Origin: Branchiostoma floridae
Taxonomy: Eukaryota > Chordata > Leptocardii > Amphioxiformes > Branchiostomatidae
Length of the DNA: 64,000 nucleotides
Assembly: GCF_000003815.2 (NCBI RefSeq)
Contig: NW_023365727.1
Location: 58,717-122,716 of the forward strand
Reading direction: 5' to 3'
The notes under the pieces were generated by a model. That model saw only the letters and a list, made by a program, of their open reading frames with translations. It was not told where the DNA came from and ran no database searches. The position numbers and the translations under genes were made by a program. Position 1 is the stretch's first letter, and every line of letters starts with the position of its first letter. Below, in pieces: positions 54,683 through 64,000 of the stretch.

Positions 54683-55230
54683 TGGTGGGTGACGGGATAC
54701 CGACGCATGTCACCGTGGTGATGGTTACCGTGGCCACCGAATGATTGACAGCTAAGGAGACCACGTGCATCGGGCCATTTCAAATTCGGTGAGTGACGGG
54801 ATGTCGCCACATTGTCACCATGGTGACGGTTCCCGTGCCGACCGGAATGATTGACATGTGATTACAGCACGTGTTCCGTGGTCCGCGACTCCGGGGCGGG
54901 TTACATTTTATTTGGCATCGGAATTCAATATGAAGTACATCAAGAAAATATAACGTACATGAGGCTAAAGACACAATGTATCCAAAGTGTGTCCTCAAGA
55001 TTTTCGTCGCTCACTATAGCTATGTATGATGATTATGTATGGTTATAATGTCTTATATGTTCCCAGGAAGCCCATTCATGGAAGCTGTTTTTGTTGGCAG
55101 AATGATTGACAGCTAACCGGACCACGTACACCAGGAGTACACTAGTATATCATCTCCAGCGAAGGATGGGATATTGAAGCACTTCACCGAGGTGTTATGA
55201 TTGACAGCTTCGAGGCTGGTAGCGTTTGGG
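54683..55230. repeat. diverged repeats around ATGATTGACAGCTAA
   Basis: Two ~107-bp units start at GGTGGGTGACGGGATACCG and GGTGAGTGACGGGATGTCG. Each ends GGAATGATTGACA or CGAATGATTGACAGC, then a CACGTG-like E-box region. Weaker copies of the end follow at about 55098 and 55195. Confidence 0.55.
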
Positions 55231-55534
55231 GCGTAGTTGCGCATTAAATCGGAAAAAAAAATAAGTTTCATCAAAGCCGTATTCAAAATTAAAACATGAC
55301 TCAAAGTTTTGACGTAAATTCATTCATGTCATCGGAAAGCAACGTGAGGCCCAAACACATGGACAATTGCATGGAGTTGTTATGTATGTCATTGGTTGTG
55401 ATTGATAATTTCGATGTCAATATAACACCGATGCGTACAATGGATATATTATGGCTGACATAACGCCAATAATCACAATTAATATTATCAGGATATACAT
55501 AACACAGTACAGAACATATCATATCATAACATGT

Positions 55535-55615
55535 CCGAGGGCGGATTCGAACCCACGCCTGATGCGCAAGTATGCTTCACAATGCACCGCGCTTACCAAC
55601 TGAGCTAACTATCGC
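55535..55615 (-). repeat. tRNA-derived sequence with intact A and B boxes
   Basis: On the minus strand TTAGCTCAGTTGGTAAGCGC is a perfect D-arm/A-box and GGTTCGAATCC a perfect B box. The acceptor strands (GCGATAG and CTCGGAC) do not pair and the T stem has mismatches, so it is a tRNA pseudogene or the head of a SINE. Confidence 0.7.
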
Positions 55616-55679
55616 ACGATAACTACAACGTCTTTGCGGATTTATTGAAGTAAACGTGCAGCGGTTAACGATATCTAAG

Positions 55680-56023
55680 ACCACACCAATTTAATTTCTT
55701 GGTTCACGGATTCGCTCGCTCCTATTTTTTGAAAAAAAAAAAAAATTACCACTCGGCAAATTTTCACCATTAACTATTCACCAACTTTCTGGTGTAGCAA
55801 AGTGGCCTTTATATTATAAGCTTCTTAAAGTGTGGGTACAGGTGCAGTTACTGTACAAGAATAGTGTTTTGTACTTTTTTTCAAGCTGAAATTTTTTTCT
55901 TTATGTTTTGGATTAGCCGTTACCTTAACCCCAACCATTTTACAGTTTTTATTTTTATTTCACCCTCTCGCTCCATATTTTTTATGAAAAAATCCGTGAA
56001 CCAAGAAATTAAATTGGTGTGGC
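55680..56023. mobile_element. 344-bp TIR element with CTAAG duplication
   Basis: Inverted termini ACCACACCAATTTAATTTCT at the left and AGAAATTAAATTGGTGTGGC at the right extend for about 32 bp, to GGTTCACGGAT. Both flanks read CTAAG (55675-55679 and 56024-56028). No coding content; a MITE of unassigned superfamily. Confidence 0.8.
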
Positions 56024-56028
56024 CTAAG

Positions 56029-57460
56029 GTATTCTAATACAGCTTTCGCATCTCTACATTATTAATGGTTTACATGTGAAGTGTAAAAACTTTCTTCACC
56101 ATATACAACACGAATTTTACCTTTTATACGTTTATTTCTATCATCGTTGTACATTTTCGCAGTCTCCTTGTATTTGTATATGGAGAGAAATCTATGGGTA
56201 GAGAAGTACATATACTGTATCAACTGCTGTTATTTCTGAATTATTGACATATATCCATTCTTTTTTGTCATGTAAAAGAACGGTTTAGAAATTATGTTTA
56301 TTTGTAGATATCTGATTTTATGTCTTTGTTCGATGATTGTTAAGGCTTTTATTAGCTTCTGTACTTTGTATCGTGTAAAAATTTTCTTTTGGTGTCTTGT
56401 AAACTGAATGCACAAGACACGAAAAGAAAAGTTGTATTAATTTATTTATTCATTCATTCATTCCAAAACGTCAGATCGAATACTACAGCAGACTTTGATT
56501 CAGGACTGTTGCGTTCACATAAGATATAAGATAATATAAGTTGAAAACAGTAAGGATTTTCTATCTTTCCGTTGTTGTTTTAACTGTAAATTGAAATTTA
56601 AAAGTTATATTATAGTTTCAAACATCCAGAGCTAGCCAAGAAAGTTTGTTAATGAAATATGGGCATGTTAATCTTATTTTCAGTTATGTCAGTCGGCAGT
56701 TAACTACAGGTCGGCTGTGGCCATGGCCGACGTTATGGTTACCGTTAATCGTTACACTTTAGATCAACCCAAAGGCGGCATTCTAGAACTTTACAGTTAA
56801 AATAATTGACCGTCCAGTGTTTGGAGCAGACGTAGCCTGGCGTCCGGTCTATCGTCGTTCAACCGGGCAATATTTGCTCGAGCTTACTTGGGGACAGACA
56901 GACACAGAACAGATTACAAAAGTTGAGAGATCAACATTTTCCGCTTCATATATTTGGTATGCTTTTCCAAATTGTTTCATAGAATCTTTGTTCTGAGCTA
57001 CGTAACGTGCTGTCGGAAAATTAAACGCTTTGTCTCATTACTGATAGAATCTTTTGTTCTGAATCCGTAACGTGCTTTCGGATTTTGACCTTTATTTAGT
57101 ATGTGAAAGTATGCAAATTTCAAAATGACTTATTAATTCACTGTGAAAGATCGCATATCCAAGATTCCTTATAAAGTTAGCTATACTTCGGCGTCGGTAC
57201 CTGTACTTCGGGGTGAATATTTAATATACTTCGCAAAATGACGCTGCAAAAAGGGTACGCAACATGTTTTCAACTTTGGCATAGTTATGTATATGTTCTA
57301 TTGTTAGGCTTCACAATTACTGTATAGTTCTAGGAATTGTTTCAAATTAATTAAATGTACTAAATTGAACATACGATACTAATCTTCCTTTTCACAGGGC
57401 AAAGGCTACCTCAAAACACCTGAGGAGTCGCGAAGGAAATTACCAAAAAATTGACGACCA
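56029..57460. other. no recognised gene
   Basis: AT-rich intergenic sequence. It would hold the 3' untranslated region of the minus-strand gene that ends at 57468, but I see no decisive polyadenylation signal close to that stop. Confidence 0.45.
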
Positions 57461-57467
57461 ACAGGAA

Positions 57468-57539
57468 TCATTTTGATGTGCTCGGCTCGGCTGTCGGCGT
57501 CAGCTGGATGGTGTATATGCTCATATCGATGACGATGTC
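57468..57539 (-). CDS. minus-strand gene, last coding exon
   Basis: A CACCACAG-like acceptor leads to DIVIDMSIYTIQLTPTAEPS, then TSK and TGA at 57468-57470. It enters in phase 0, as left by the exon at 57851. See the exon at 58216 for the gene as a whole. Confidence 0.55.
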   Translation of the reverse strand, partial: DIVIDMSIYTIQLTPTAEPSTSK

Positions 57540-57850
57540 CTGTGGTAGATGAAAATAAAGGAGACACTGTTAAATGTTGCAACTGTTGTAGCAAGTGTTA
57601 TTTATTATCTTTACATGTACTTGCATTAGCGTGAAGTGAGTTGAGAGTAATAATGGTTACCGAGGAAACGCTACAGAAACGGTAAATGTGTTTAGGAAAT
57701 GTTGTTTACTAAGGTCATAATGTCACCTAAAATCCCACAGTTTACCTTGGCGGTTGACCTCCTGTATCACTACAGATATCAGTATAAAATGGGTACCATC
57801 TATTTCTGAGCCCGTTAAAGACGTTATCGAACAACTTTTACCTTTTTAAC

Positions 57851-57909
57851 CTGAGTCAAGACAGGATGTTTCCTTCCTTCCTCTGTCATTGAAAGGATGG
57901 TGACTGCAG
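57851..57909 (-). CDS. minus-strand gene, penultimate exon
   Basis: A 59-bp exon between TGTTTCAG| and |GTTAAA encodes (T)AVTILSMTEEGRKHPVLTQ. It completes the split codon left by the upstream exon (A + CT) and ends on a codon boundary. Confidence 0.6.
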
Positions 57910-58003
57910 CTGAAACAGAAATATATTGTTATCATTCACACCTTGGCATTAGTTTTTGCAAATTGTCTGGAAAGCGGTGTTATAAATAGATTTCAATATT
58001 TAC

Positions 58004-58101
58004 TTCTTGTCCCATTCCTTGACCGGTTTTTGGCAGTAGCCAGAGATGTGCCATCCGGTCTTATTAGCTGAACCGTTGGCACTGTTGATGCTTCAGCTTG
58101 T
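58004..58101 (-). CDS. minus-strand gene, internal exon
   Basis: A 98-bp exon with a TTTGTAG| acceptor and |GTAAAT donor encodes (R)QAEASTVPTVQLIRPDGTS, then LATAKNRSRNGTR. It takes two bases from the exon before it and leaves one for the next; all three frames stay open together. The content looks like a disordered, basic linker. Confidence 0.6.
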
Positions 58102-58215
58102 CTACAAACATGATGAGTTGAGTATGTAATTATTGATGTAAGAAATTCGATTGACACATGACATGTTGGCTTTTGCAATAAAATGGCAACTTCTCATGTC
58201 AATTTAAGTTAATAC

Positions 58216-58316
58216 CTTTCCTTCCTTGTGGTCTGGTCATAAGTTCTGTGCTTTAAGCACGTTTTAACATCTTGTCGGATCCTCCCCCATGGTAAGTCTG
58301 GGTAGGTACGTGCCAC
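58216..58316 (-). CDS. minus-strand gene, upstream exon (unknown family)
   Basis: A 101-bp exon bounded by TTTCGCAG| and |GTATTA encodes VARTYPDLPWGRIRQDVKTC, then LKHRTYDQTTRKE. It joins three further minus-strand exons (58004-58101, 57851-57909, 57468-57539), each in the right phase, to give an open protein segment of about 109 residues ending in a stop. The chance of four such joins by accident is low, so this is a genuine gene or a recent processed-free copy. Family unknown; the 'YPdLpWg.IR.dv' segment looks like a small helical DNA-binding or BEN-like domain, but that is only an impression. Upstream exons were not found between 58317 and 59350. Confidence 0.6.
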
Positions 58317-59350
58317 CTGCGAAATAGGATACACGATGGAGATAAAATCAACCCATCGGGGGTTCAGAAAAAGTCACATGACAAGATAGGCTAGAAAATC
58401 AATAAATGTTTTCTTGTTATGAAGGCTAATTGTTAACAAATACAACAAATGAGCTTTAAGTTGAGAAAAGTAACCATTACTTTTACAAAATAATTGGTTG
58501 CCAGAAACCCAAATAATTATTGTCAAACAAATGAAGGTGAATTTGCCCCCAAAATCAACAGCAGCTTTTTCTTAACAGTACTTGGTGACGAAAACATGCC
58601 GTGTAGCAACAGTTTGCTCTCTATAATTTCTTAGTCGCATGTCGCTTTGATCCAACCTGCTTGTTTTAACGTTCAACGCGGCTACTGAAAATATGAGGTG
58701 TAAGATTACTAAGAGAAAACTTGGTTTCATTTGATTTGTGATAGCACCTTGGCTTGTTTACAGTACTTCTTGTGGGCCCGTGAATAACTAATGACGTGGT
58801 AAATGTCTCGGGCTAATGCATGTGTCTGAATATTAGCTGGAGCTTGCTAATATAGGAGCTTGCATGTCAATAGTCATTACCTACTTCATCTACATGTGTT
58901 AATTTTTGACTCATTATGAAAGCTATCCTTTTTGAGCCATAATTAGCTATTTCCTTTTTTGTAACCCATGCTATGTTAAGGTTGTGCTAAATTATGTTTA
59001 AATGTGTAAATCAATTGAAATCTAGCTCTACTCCCAGTGCTTTGTTCAAATGTTCAACTTCACGGTATTGTCTGAAACATTTTAATACCTCCTGTATTTT
59101 CAAAAAGTTCAATATAGTCTTTGTTATGTTTTGCCAGGGTGTCAGAGCTCCGATCTCTATGCAGTCAAGGTAAGATATAACATTTAACGTTAGACTTTTC
59201 TTTAAAAGTTCTTTCAGCAAATGTTTGAGAAATTCCATACAGGTACAGATGTAAGCCCACTTTGTTAAGTGCAGTCACCAATTATTCTAACGTGCTAATT
59301 TGAAAGGAATATTCTATACTGAATGCAATATTATTCTTGTCATCTTTTCA
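58317..59350. other. no recognised gene; possible missing exons
   Basis: Both genes on either side would need upstream exons here (5' part of the minus-strand gene; helicase motifs I-II of the RecQ-like gene). I see neither. A 33-bp segment at 59140-59169, between a CCAG and a GTAAGA, could be a tiny plus-strand exon, without further support. Confidence 0.4.
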
Positions 59351-59356
59351 ATCCAG

Positions 59357-60384
59357 GGACTCCTGTCTTGGCCCTGACTGCATCTGCAGACCTTAAGACA
59401 CGGAAGGATATCGTCCGCCTCCTAGGAATGAGCTCGGAAACCACTTATGTAGAGGCAAGGTTGGATAGAACAAACATAAGACTAAGCGCTGTGCGTGTGA
59501 AGTCAACAGACTTTACCTGCCTTGATTGGGTTGTTTCTGGGTTGAAGACACATGGTACTTCATTTGACAAAGTGATCATCTACTGTAAAAGTTTCCCGGC
59601 TGTTGGGGCTATTTACAAACATCTAGTGAGACAGGGTGGTGATCAAGCTTATGTTGGCACAAAGCGCTCTGACCACTGTCTTGTTGCAATTTATCAAAGT
59701 GAAACCCTTGAAGAGAAGAAAGAACATGTAATGAGCTCCTTTGTTTAGTCATGCTCAGTAGCCCGTGTTATCGTTGCAACAACTGCACTGAGCATGGGTA
59801 TCAACTTTCCTGATGTTAGGTATATTGCAATGTATGAACCTCCAGCAAACATGGAGGACCTGCTACAGCAACTGGGGAGGGCAGGTAGAACAGGACAGCA
59901 GTCTCATGCTGTGGTTTATACTTATTCTGTACAGCGGTGTGACAAACAGGTAGCACAGTATGTCCGGACTGACAAGTGCTTGCGCACCACTCTGTATCAC
60001 AGGTTTGAAAGAGAACCAACAACAAAGCCTTTCAGTCCAGGACATCTATGCTGCTCTGTTTGTCACCGCTCGTGTACATGTGGTAGTGGCTCAGATTGCA
60101 AGGAGCCCGTCCCAGTTTCTGACTCTGTAGGGGGCGTTAAGACAGAACAACGTTGGTTGACAAGAAGTGTTGACCAGCGCCAAAAAGATGTACTGAGGGA
60201 GGCACTCTATGAGTACCGAGACTCTTTGGTCCAAGAGAAGAAATTGCTTGTGTCGGTAGATCTAACCACAGGGTTTACATTGGACCTCATAGAAAGTGTG
60301 GTAGAAGAGTGCCCTTACATATTTGACGCAAAGTATGTATACGATAACGATAACGATACAAAGGAAGCAATGGGCCACCTATAA
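59357..60384 (+). pseudogene. RecQ-like DNA helicase, C-terminal half, one in-frame stop
   Basis: After a CAATCCAG acceptor the frame starts at helicase motif III (TPVLALTASADLKTRKD). It runs through the second RecA-like domain (DKVIIYCKSFPAVGAIYKHL), motif V (RVIVATTALSMGINFPDV) and motif VI (LLQQLGRAGRTGQQSHAV), then a RecQ-type zinc-binding tail (CLRTTLYHRF ... HLCCSVCHRSCTCGSG). RecQ enzymes unwind DNA 3' to 5'. A TAG at 59746-59748 interrupts the frame just before motif V; reading resumes in the same frame. Motifs I and II are absent. After KYVYDNDNDTKEAMGHL the frame stops at 60382-60384, overlapping the ATG of the next ORF. Confidence 0.85.
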
Positions 60385-61832
60385 TGATCGGCCCTATGGC
60401 CCTTGTACAATACAAAAATAAAGAATCATATATCTCACTCTTTGACGCGTTACTCAGCCATAAACCAGAATTAAAGGAAAAACTACAGGCATATGGATCA
60501 GACGGAGAGCCTGCGCTGATAGAGTCACTGGAGGACTCATTCCCATTAGCTAAAGGATACCGCTGTAGTATTCACCTTTGGGACAACATAAAAAGAAAAT
60601 GCCGTACACTGGGTATACCGTCTTCCACCACATCACAAATGATAGAAGATCTCAAACAGCTTCTCTCGACAAGTAACAACTTCAAAAGTGATCTTAGTAC
60701 CCTTCAAGACTCCTGGATGGCCTTGGGTCAAACTAATATGAAAAAATTCATCAACTATTGCAAACGTGCCATTTTCCCAGTAATAGAAAACCAGGTTGTG
60801 ATCAACATAAATGGAGAACGTTACCTATATACACAAAATGACAGTGAATCTCTGAATGCAATGGTTAAAAGATGGACATCATTCAAACCCCAAGACATAG
60901 ATGCCTTTATTGAAGATATCAAAAAGTTTGTAACAAATCAGGAGAGTGAAATAGTTAAAGCGTACTTAGGCTTGTCAACACAGTGGGAAGTTACAGACAA
61001 CAGCCAGCAACAACCACCAGAATGGTTGACTGATGATAGCATAGAAAACAGAGAGCAAAGAGTAATGGAGCTGTTATTGGGCTATTCCTCACATGATATG
61101 GATACAAATGATAACAGTAACAGCTTTAACGAAGACCAGACCATCGGGGAAATCGAAGATTTGGGAACTGATAATATGATCGACATTGAGGGCGAGGAAT
61201 GTAGAGACTGGGATTGCGCAATGGACCTTACTTTAACTGGACACTCAGAAACAATGGTGCGGGGGGTTATAGAAAAAGCTAAACATTTGGTGCATTTAAG
61301 AAAGGTTAAGGAGGGTTTTTCTGGGGGAAATGATTGGCTAGTAGCTAGCCAAACATCTCAATACCCACGCCGTGTGCAAAAAATGAAGGCGGGGTGGTTT
61401 AAATGCGATTGTAGAGGGTATAAGGCAAGCAGTATTTGTGCACACTCTCTTGCCTCTGCATTTTACAATAGCAACTTAAAAATGTATATTTCCTACTTAC
61501 TAAAGAAAGGAGTTAAGACAACATGTGACCCACTACATGCAGGTACAGCATCAAGTCCTGGGAAAAAAAGCCAGCCTTTAGAAAAAAGAAGGAGAAACTC
61601 TCCAACCAGATTTCCAACTCAATGTATAAACAAGCAGCCGGCAGTTATCTCTCCCAAACCATGGCTTGACTACGATGGCCCATGGCAATTGTTTCCGTGG
61701 AAAAATTGTAGGTGCAGAGTTTGTGCAGGTTGTCGAAAGAGTTTTCGTGATGAGCCAACACCAACACATGGCCTTCGTATACGGCACTATGAGGCTGATT
61801 TTAAGAGGGGGACAAAGGATCTTGCACCATAA
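60360..61832 (+). CDS. MULE-type transposase-like protein with SWIM zinc finger, N-terminally truncated
   Basis: The 482-codon frame from ATG 60384 begins MIGPMALVQYKNKESYISLF, followed by LQAYGSDGEPALIESLED and YRCSIHLWDNIKRKC. These are the second catalytic Asp (D-G-E) and C..H..N blocks of MULE transposases. A Glu-bearing NDSESLNAMVKRW block follows. Residues ~340-355 hold a SWIM finger, FKCDCRGYKASSICAHSLA (CxC...CxH). A Cys-rich tail, CRCRVCAGCRKSF, ends it. In-frame sequence just upstream (GSNGPPI) fits the same family, but the first catalytic Asp region is missing. MULE proteins excise and insert DNA transposons. It lies in a different frame from the RecQ segment and overlaps it by one base. 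No introns are seen. Confidence 0.8.
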   Translation, partial: KGSNGPPIMIGPMALVQYKNKESYISLFDALLSHKPELKEKLQAYGSDGEPALIESLEDSFPLAKGYRCSIHLWDNIKRKCRTLGIPSSTTSQMIEDLKQLLSTSNNFKSDLSTLQDSWMALGQTNMKKFINYCKRAIFPVIENQVVININGERYLYTQNDSESLNAMVKRWTSFKPQDIDAFIEDIKKFVTNQESEIVKAYLGLSTQWEVTDNSQQQPPEWLTDDSIENREQRVMELLLGYSSHDMDTNDNSNSFNEDQTIGEIEDLGTDNMIDIEGEECRDWDCAMDLTLTGHSETMVRGVIEKAKHLVHLRKVKEGFSGGNDWLVASQTSQYPRRVQKMKAGWFKCDCRGYKASSICAHSLASAFYNSNLKMYISYLLKKGVKTTCDPLHAGTASSPGKKSQPLEKRRRNSPTRFPTQCINKQPAVISPKPWLDYDGPWQLFPWKNCRCRVCAGCRKSFRDEPTPTHGLRIRHYEADFKRGTKDLAP

Positions 61833-62065
61833 GTACCAGGGCCTATCATTTAGACTTGAGATGCATAAAATTAAGGCATCCATCCTTCAACCCCGTAGAA
61901 GAAAAAAATTAAGTAACTGTTGATTACCGCGTCACCGATGAACAACTCCAACATGCACAAGACTTGTTGGGTTGTACAATAACACGGAATCCCCCTTAAT
62001 TGTACTTGTTAGTTTATACACTCAAATCATTTTGACATGTTAAGAACAGTGCACGTCCCCTTAAC

Positions 62066-62865
62066 CATGTTTGCATAATTAATGTTTGACTGTGTCTGGT
62101 ATAAACTGTAGCTCTCTATTTGCATAATTAGAACAGTGCCCCTCTCTAATGTTTGCATAATTAATGTTTGACTGTGTCTGGTATAAACTGTGGCTCTCTA
62201 TTTTTGCATAATTAGAACAGTGCCCCTCTCTAATGTTTGCATAATTAATGTTTGACTGTGTCTGGTATAAACTGTAGCTCTCTATTTGCATAATTAGAAC
62301 AGTGCCCCTCTCTAATGTTTGCATAATTAATGTTTGACTGTGTCTGGTATAAACTGTAGCTCTCTATTTTTGCATAATTAGAACAGTGCCCCTCTCTAAT
62401 GTTTGCATAATTAATGTTTGACTGTGTCTGGTATAAACTGTAGCTCTCTATTTGCATAATTAGAACAGTGCCCCTCTCTAATGTTTTCATAATTAATGTG
62501 TGACTGTGTCTGGTATAAACTGTAGCTCTCTATTTGCATAATTAGAACAGTGCCCCTCTCTAATGTTTGCATAATTAATGTTTGACTGTGTCTGGTATAA
62601 ACTATAGCTCTCTATTTGCACAATTAGAGCAGTGCCCCTCTCTAATGTTTGCATAATTAATGTTTGATTCAATCAGGTATGACTGTAGCTCTCTATTTGC
62701 ATAATTAGAACAGTGCCCCTCTCTTATGTTTGCATAATTAATGTTTGACTGTGTCTGGTATAAACTGTAGCTCTCTATTTGCATAATTAGAACAGTGCCC
62801 CTCTCTAATGTTTGCATAATTAATGTTGACTGTGTCTGGTTTAAACTATGTTAAGAACCGTGCCC
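62066..62865. repeat. 82-85-bp satellite, about 9-10 units
   Basis: Each unit holds TGTTTGACTGTGTCTGGTAT, AAACTGTAGCTCTCTATTTG, CATAATTAGAACAGTGCCCC and TCTCTAATGTTTGCATAATT. Variation is small: TTTGCAT against TTTTTGCAT, and one unit with a TTCAATCAGGTATGA variant. The minus strand is open across units by chance. Confidence 0.93.
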
Positions 62866-63680
62866 CCTCCCCCATACACCCATTTCCAGGCTCCATGTTT
62901 GCACTCTAATGTTTGGTTTTCAACTTTGATAAGAACAGTACTACTCTCTGATGTTTTCATAATTAATGTTTGACTCTTCGGTGTAAACACAGTATCTAAA
63001 ACTTCATATAATAATATGATGATGATATAAGACTATGGTGATTACAATATTTTAGCAAGCAAAATTGGCCATTTTGTGTTCACCATGCATATCCATGTGT
63101 AACAACACTCAACATGTTTTTTCAACTCAATTCATAGCATACAGTTACCTGTGTGTTTGGTGTCCATAAAAATGTGTAGTAGCCTTATAAGTTATACCAG
63201 CGTAGGTCCCAACCTTTTATACAATGATAAATGTTCTCAAAACTGTAACTGATACAAGTGTTAAATTAAATATTTAATATTCATTCTTAACACCTGTGTC
63301 ATATTGGTCCTCTGTAGCTAGCTTAAGGCAGGAGGTTGAATAAAAAATGTATAATTTTGATTTTGCACTGAAGTTACTCTTTCCATTTCATTTTTTGCTT
63401 GACAATGTATTTAATAAATAGTCAATGTAGCTAGTCTCTTGCCTCTTAATGTTACATATTAAACATTGACACCAGTAAGTGATTACATTTTGATACAACA
63501 CAAATTTCTCTTGCAAAGTGAGGAAAATGGCTTCATTTAGCCATAAGGGGCACCTGATGCAGATAACTTAATATGTCCCTTTCTTCACGATCGTTTCAGA
63601 CAATCATGTACAAATAATGTAGTCATCCTGCACACCTTCATTAAAGGTAAGGTAAGCATTATATATGATTTTGTTTTTGT
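62866..63680. other. no recognised gene
   Basis: AT-rich sequence. The first ~120 bp carry degraded satellite units (CATAATTAATGTTTGACT near 62955); beyond that nothing stands out. Confidence 0.5.
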
Positions 63681-63684
63681 TCAG

Positions 63685-63759
63685 GAGCCTACAGAGGGGC
63701 ATGCTGCCAAGCTCCAGGAACTAGAAGCTGCCCTGACAGAGAAAGAGGAAAAGATCAAG
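63685..63759 (+). CDS. coiled-coil exon of an unknown gene
   Basis: A 75-bp exon after TTTTGTTCAG| encodes EPTEGHAAKLQELEAALTEK, then EEKIK, and is followed by |GTGGAC, a weak donor. Heptad spacing (L-x2-L-x3-L) predicts a coiled coil. Phase 0 at both ends. The rest of the gene is outside the window or unrecognised. Confidence 0.45.
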
Positions 63760-64000
63760 GTGGACAATGGCTTACTTTGTTGTTACACCACCCAAGTAGA
63801 CTCCCGGTAGACTAATTGATATTATCTGAAAAGTTAAAAGGTAGTTTGGTCTTCTGGGACATTGAAGATAACTGGGTCAAGGTCTATCCTAGCTACATTT
63901 TTAATTTTATACACAAGAAAAGGTAGATTGTCATATACACTCATACATAAGGTAGAAAATCGACAACAGGAGTTCTGCATACAGCAAAAGGGATAAGTCC

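Noticed and set aside
55535-55615. A functional tRNA gene
   Set aside because: D-arm and T-loop are canonical, but the acceptor stem does not pair and the T stem is mismatched.
62079-62817. Repeated minus-strand peptides of about 70-80 residues
   Set aside because: Chance translation of the ~83-bp satellite; the frame is not maintained by unit length.

Overview
This is a gene-poor, transposon-rich stretch of an animal nuclear genome. Evidence: short exons with GT/AG splice sites in matching phases, LINE, LTR and terminal-inverted-repeat (TIR) elements from many superfamilies, minisatellites, tRNA-derived repeats, and runs of N that are scaffold gaps. The repeat types resemble those of lancelets (Branchiostoma), but that is inference. 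Gaps: 1796-1895, 7781-8359, 16082-16181, 23919-24018, 24086-24185, 38300-38859, 40453-40601, 41470-41569, 43460-43613, 49238-49723, 51873-52501 and 53890-53989. Any reading frame that runs through N is not evidence of coding.

Layout. 1-8 kb: a 1.88-kb TIR element (1019-2901) sits in a dispersed repeat whose uninterrupted copy lies at about 6.4 kb; a LINE 3' fragment follows, with inverted copies of an AT-rich repeat rich in ATTTGCAT. 8.5-12.8 kb: a diverged tandem duplication whose first copy carries two further insertions. 15.6-22.3 kb: a local tandem duplication, seven copies of a ~215-bp palindromic MITE, a duplicated exon-like block and a ~90-bp array. 24.5-33.1 kb: exons of a Ulp1-like protease, a RING-H2 protein and an unknown protein, mixed with broken LINE, gypsy and transposase pieces and a 28-bp minisatellite. 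33.1-35.4 kb: a non-autonomous CACTA element starting 10 bp after an exon. 37.4-41.5 kb: a 456-bp LTR-PBS-PPT-LTR mini-retrotransposon (TRIM) with tRNA-like promoter boxes in its LTRs, abutting a Ty3/gypsy element with LTR, integrase, RNase H and partial RT. 42.2-43.6 kb: a frameshifted LINE. 44.6-53.6 kb: a three-level nest, in which an 887-bp TIR element holds a CCGG-targeted TIR element, which holds a two-ORF LINE (SGNH-type ORF1; endonuclease-RT ORF2). 54-56 kb: an L1/Tx1-type RT scrap, repeats, a tRNA-like sequence and a small TIR element. 57.5-58.3 kb: four minus-strand exons that join in phase. 59.4-61.8 kb: a RecQ-like helicase segment with one in-frame stop, abutting a MULE/SWIM transposase-like ORF. 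62-62.9 kb: an ~83-bp satellite. 63.7 kb: one coiled-coil exon.

Most sequence here is mobile-element-derived. Several insertions have an empty site elsewhere in the same window, so the order of events can be read internally. The best-supported host coding pieces are the minus-strand four-exon gene, the RING-H2 exons, the Ulp1-like exons and isolated plus-strand exons at 32.5-33.1, 41.7 and 63.7 kb. The TRIM with tRNA-like boxes, the RecQ/MULE junction and the triple nest deserve most attention.
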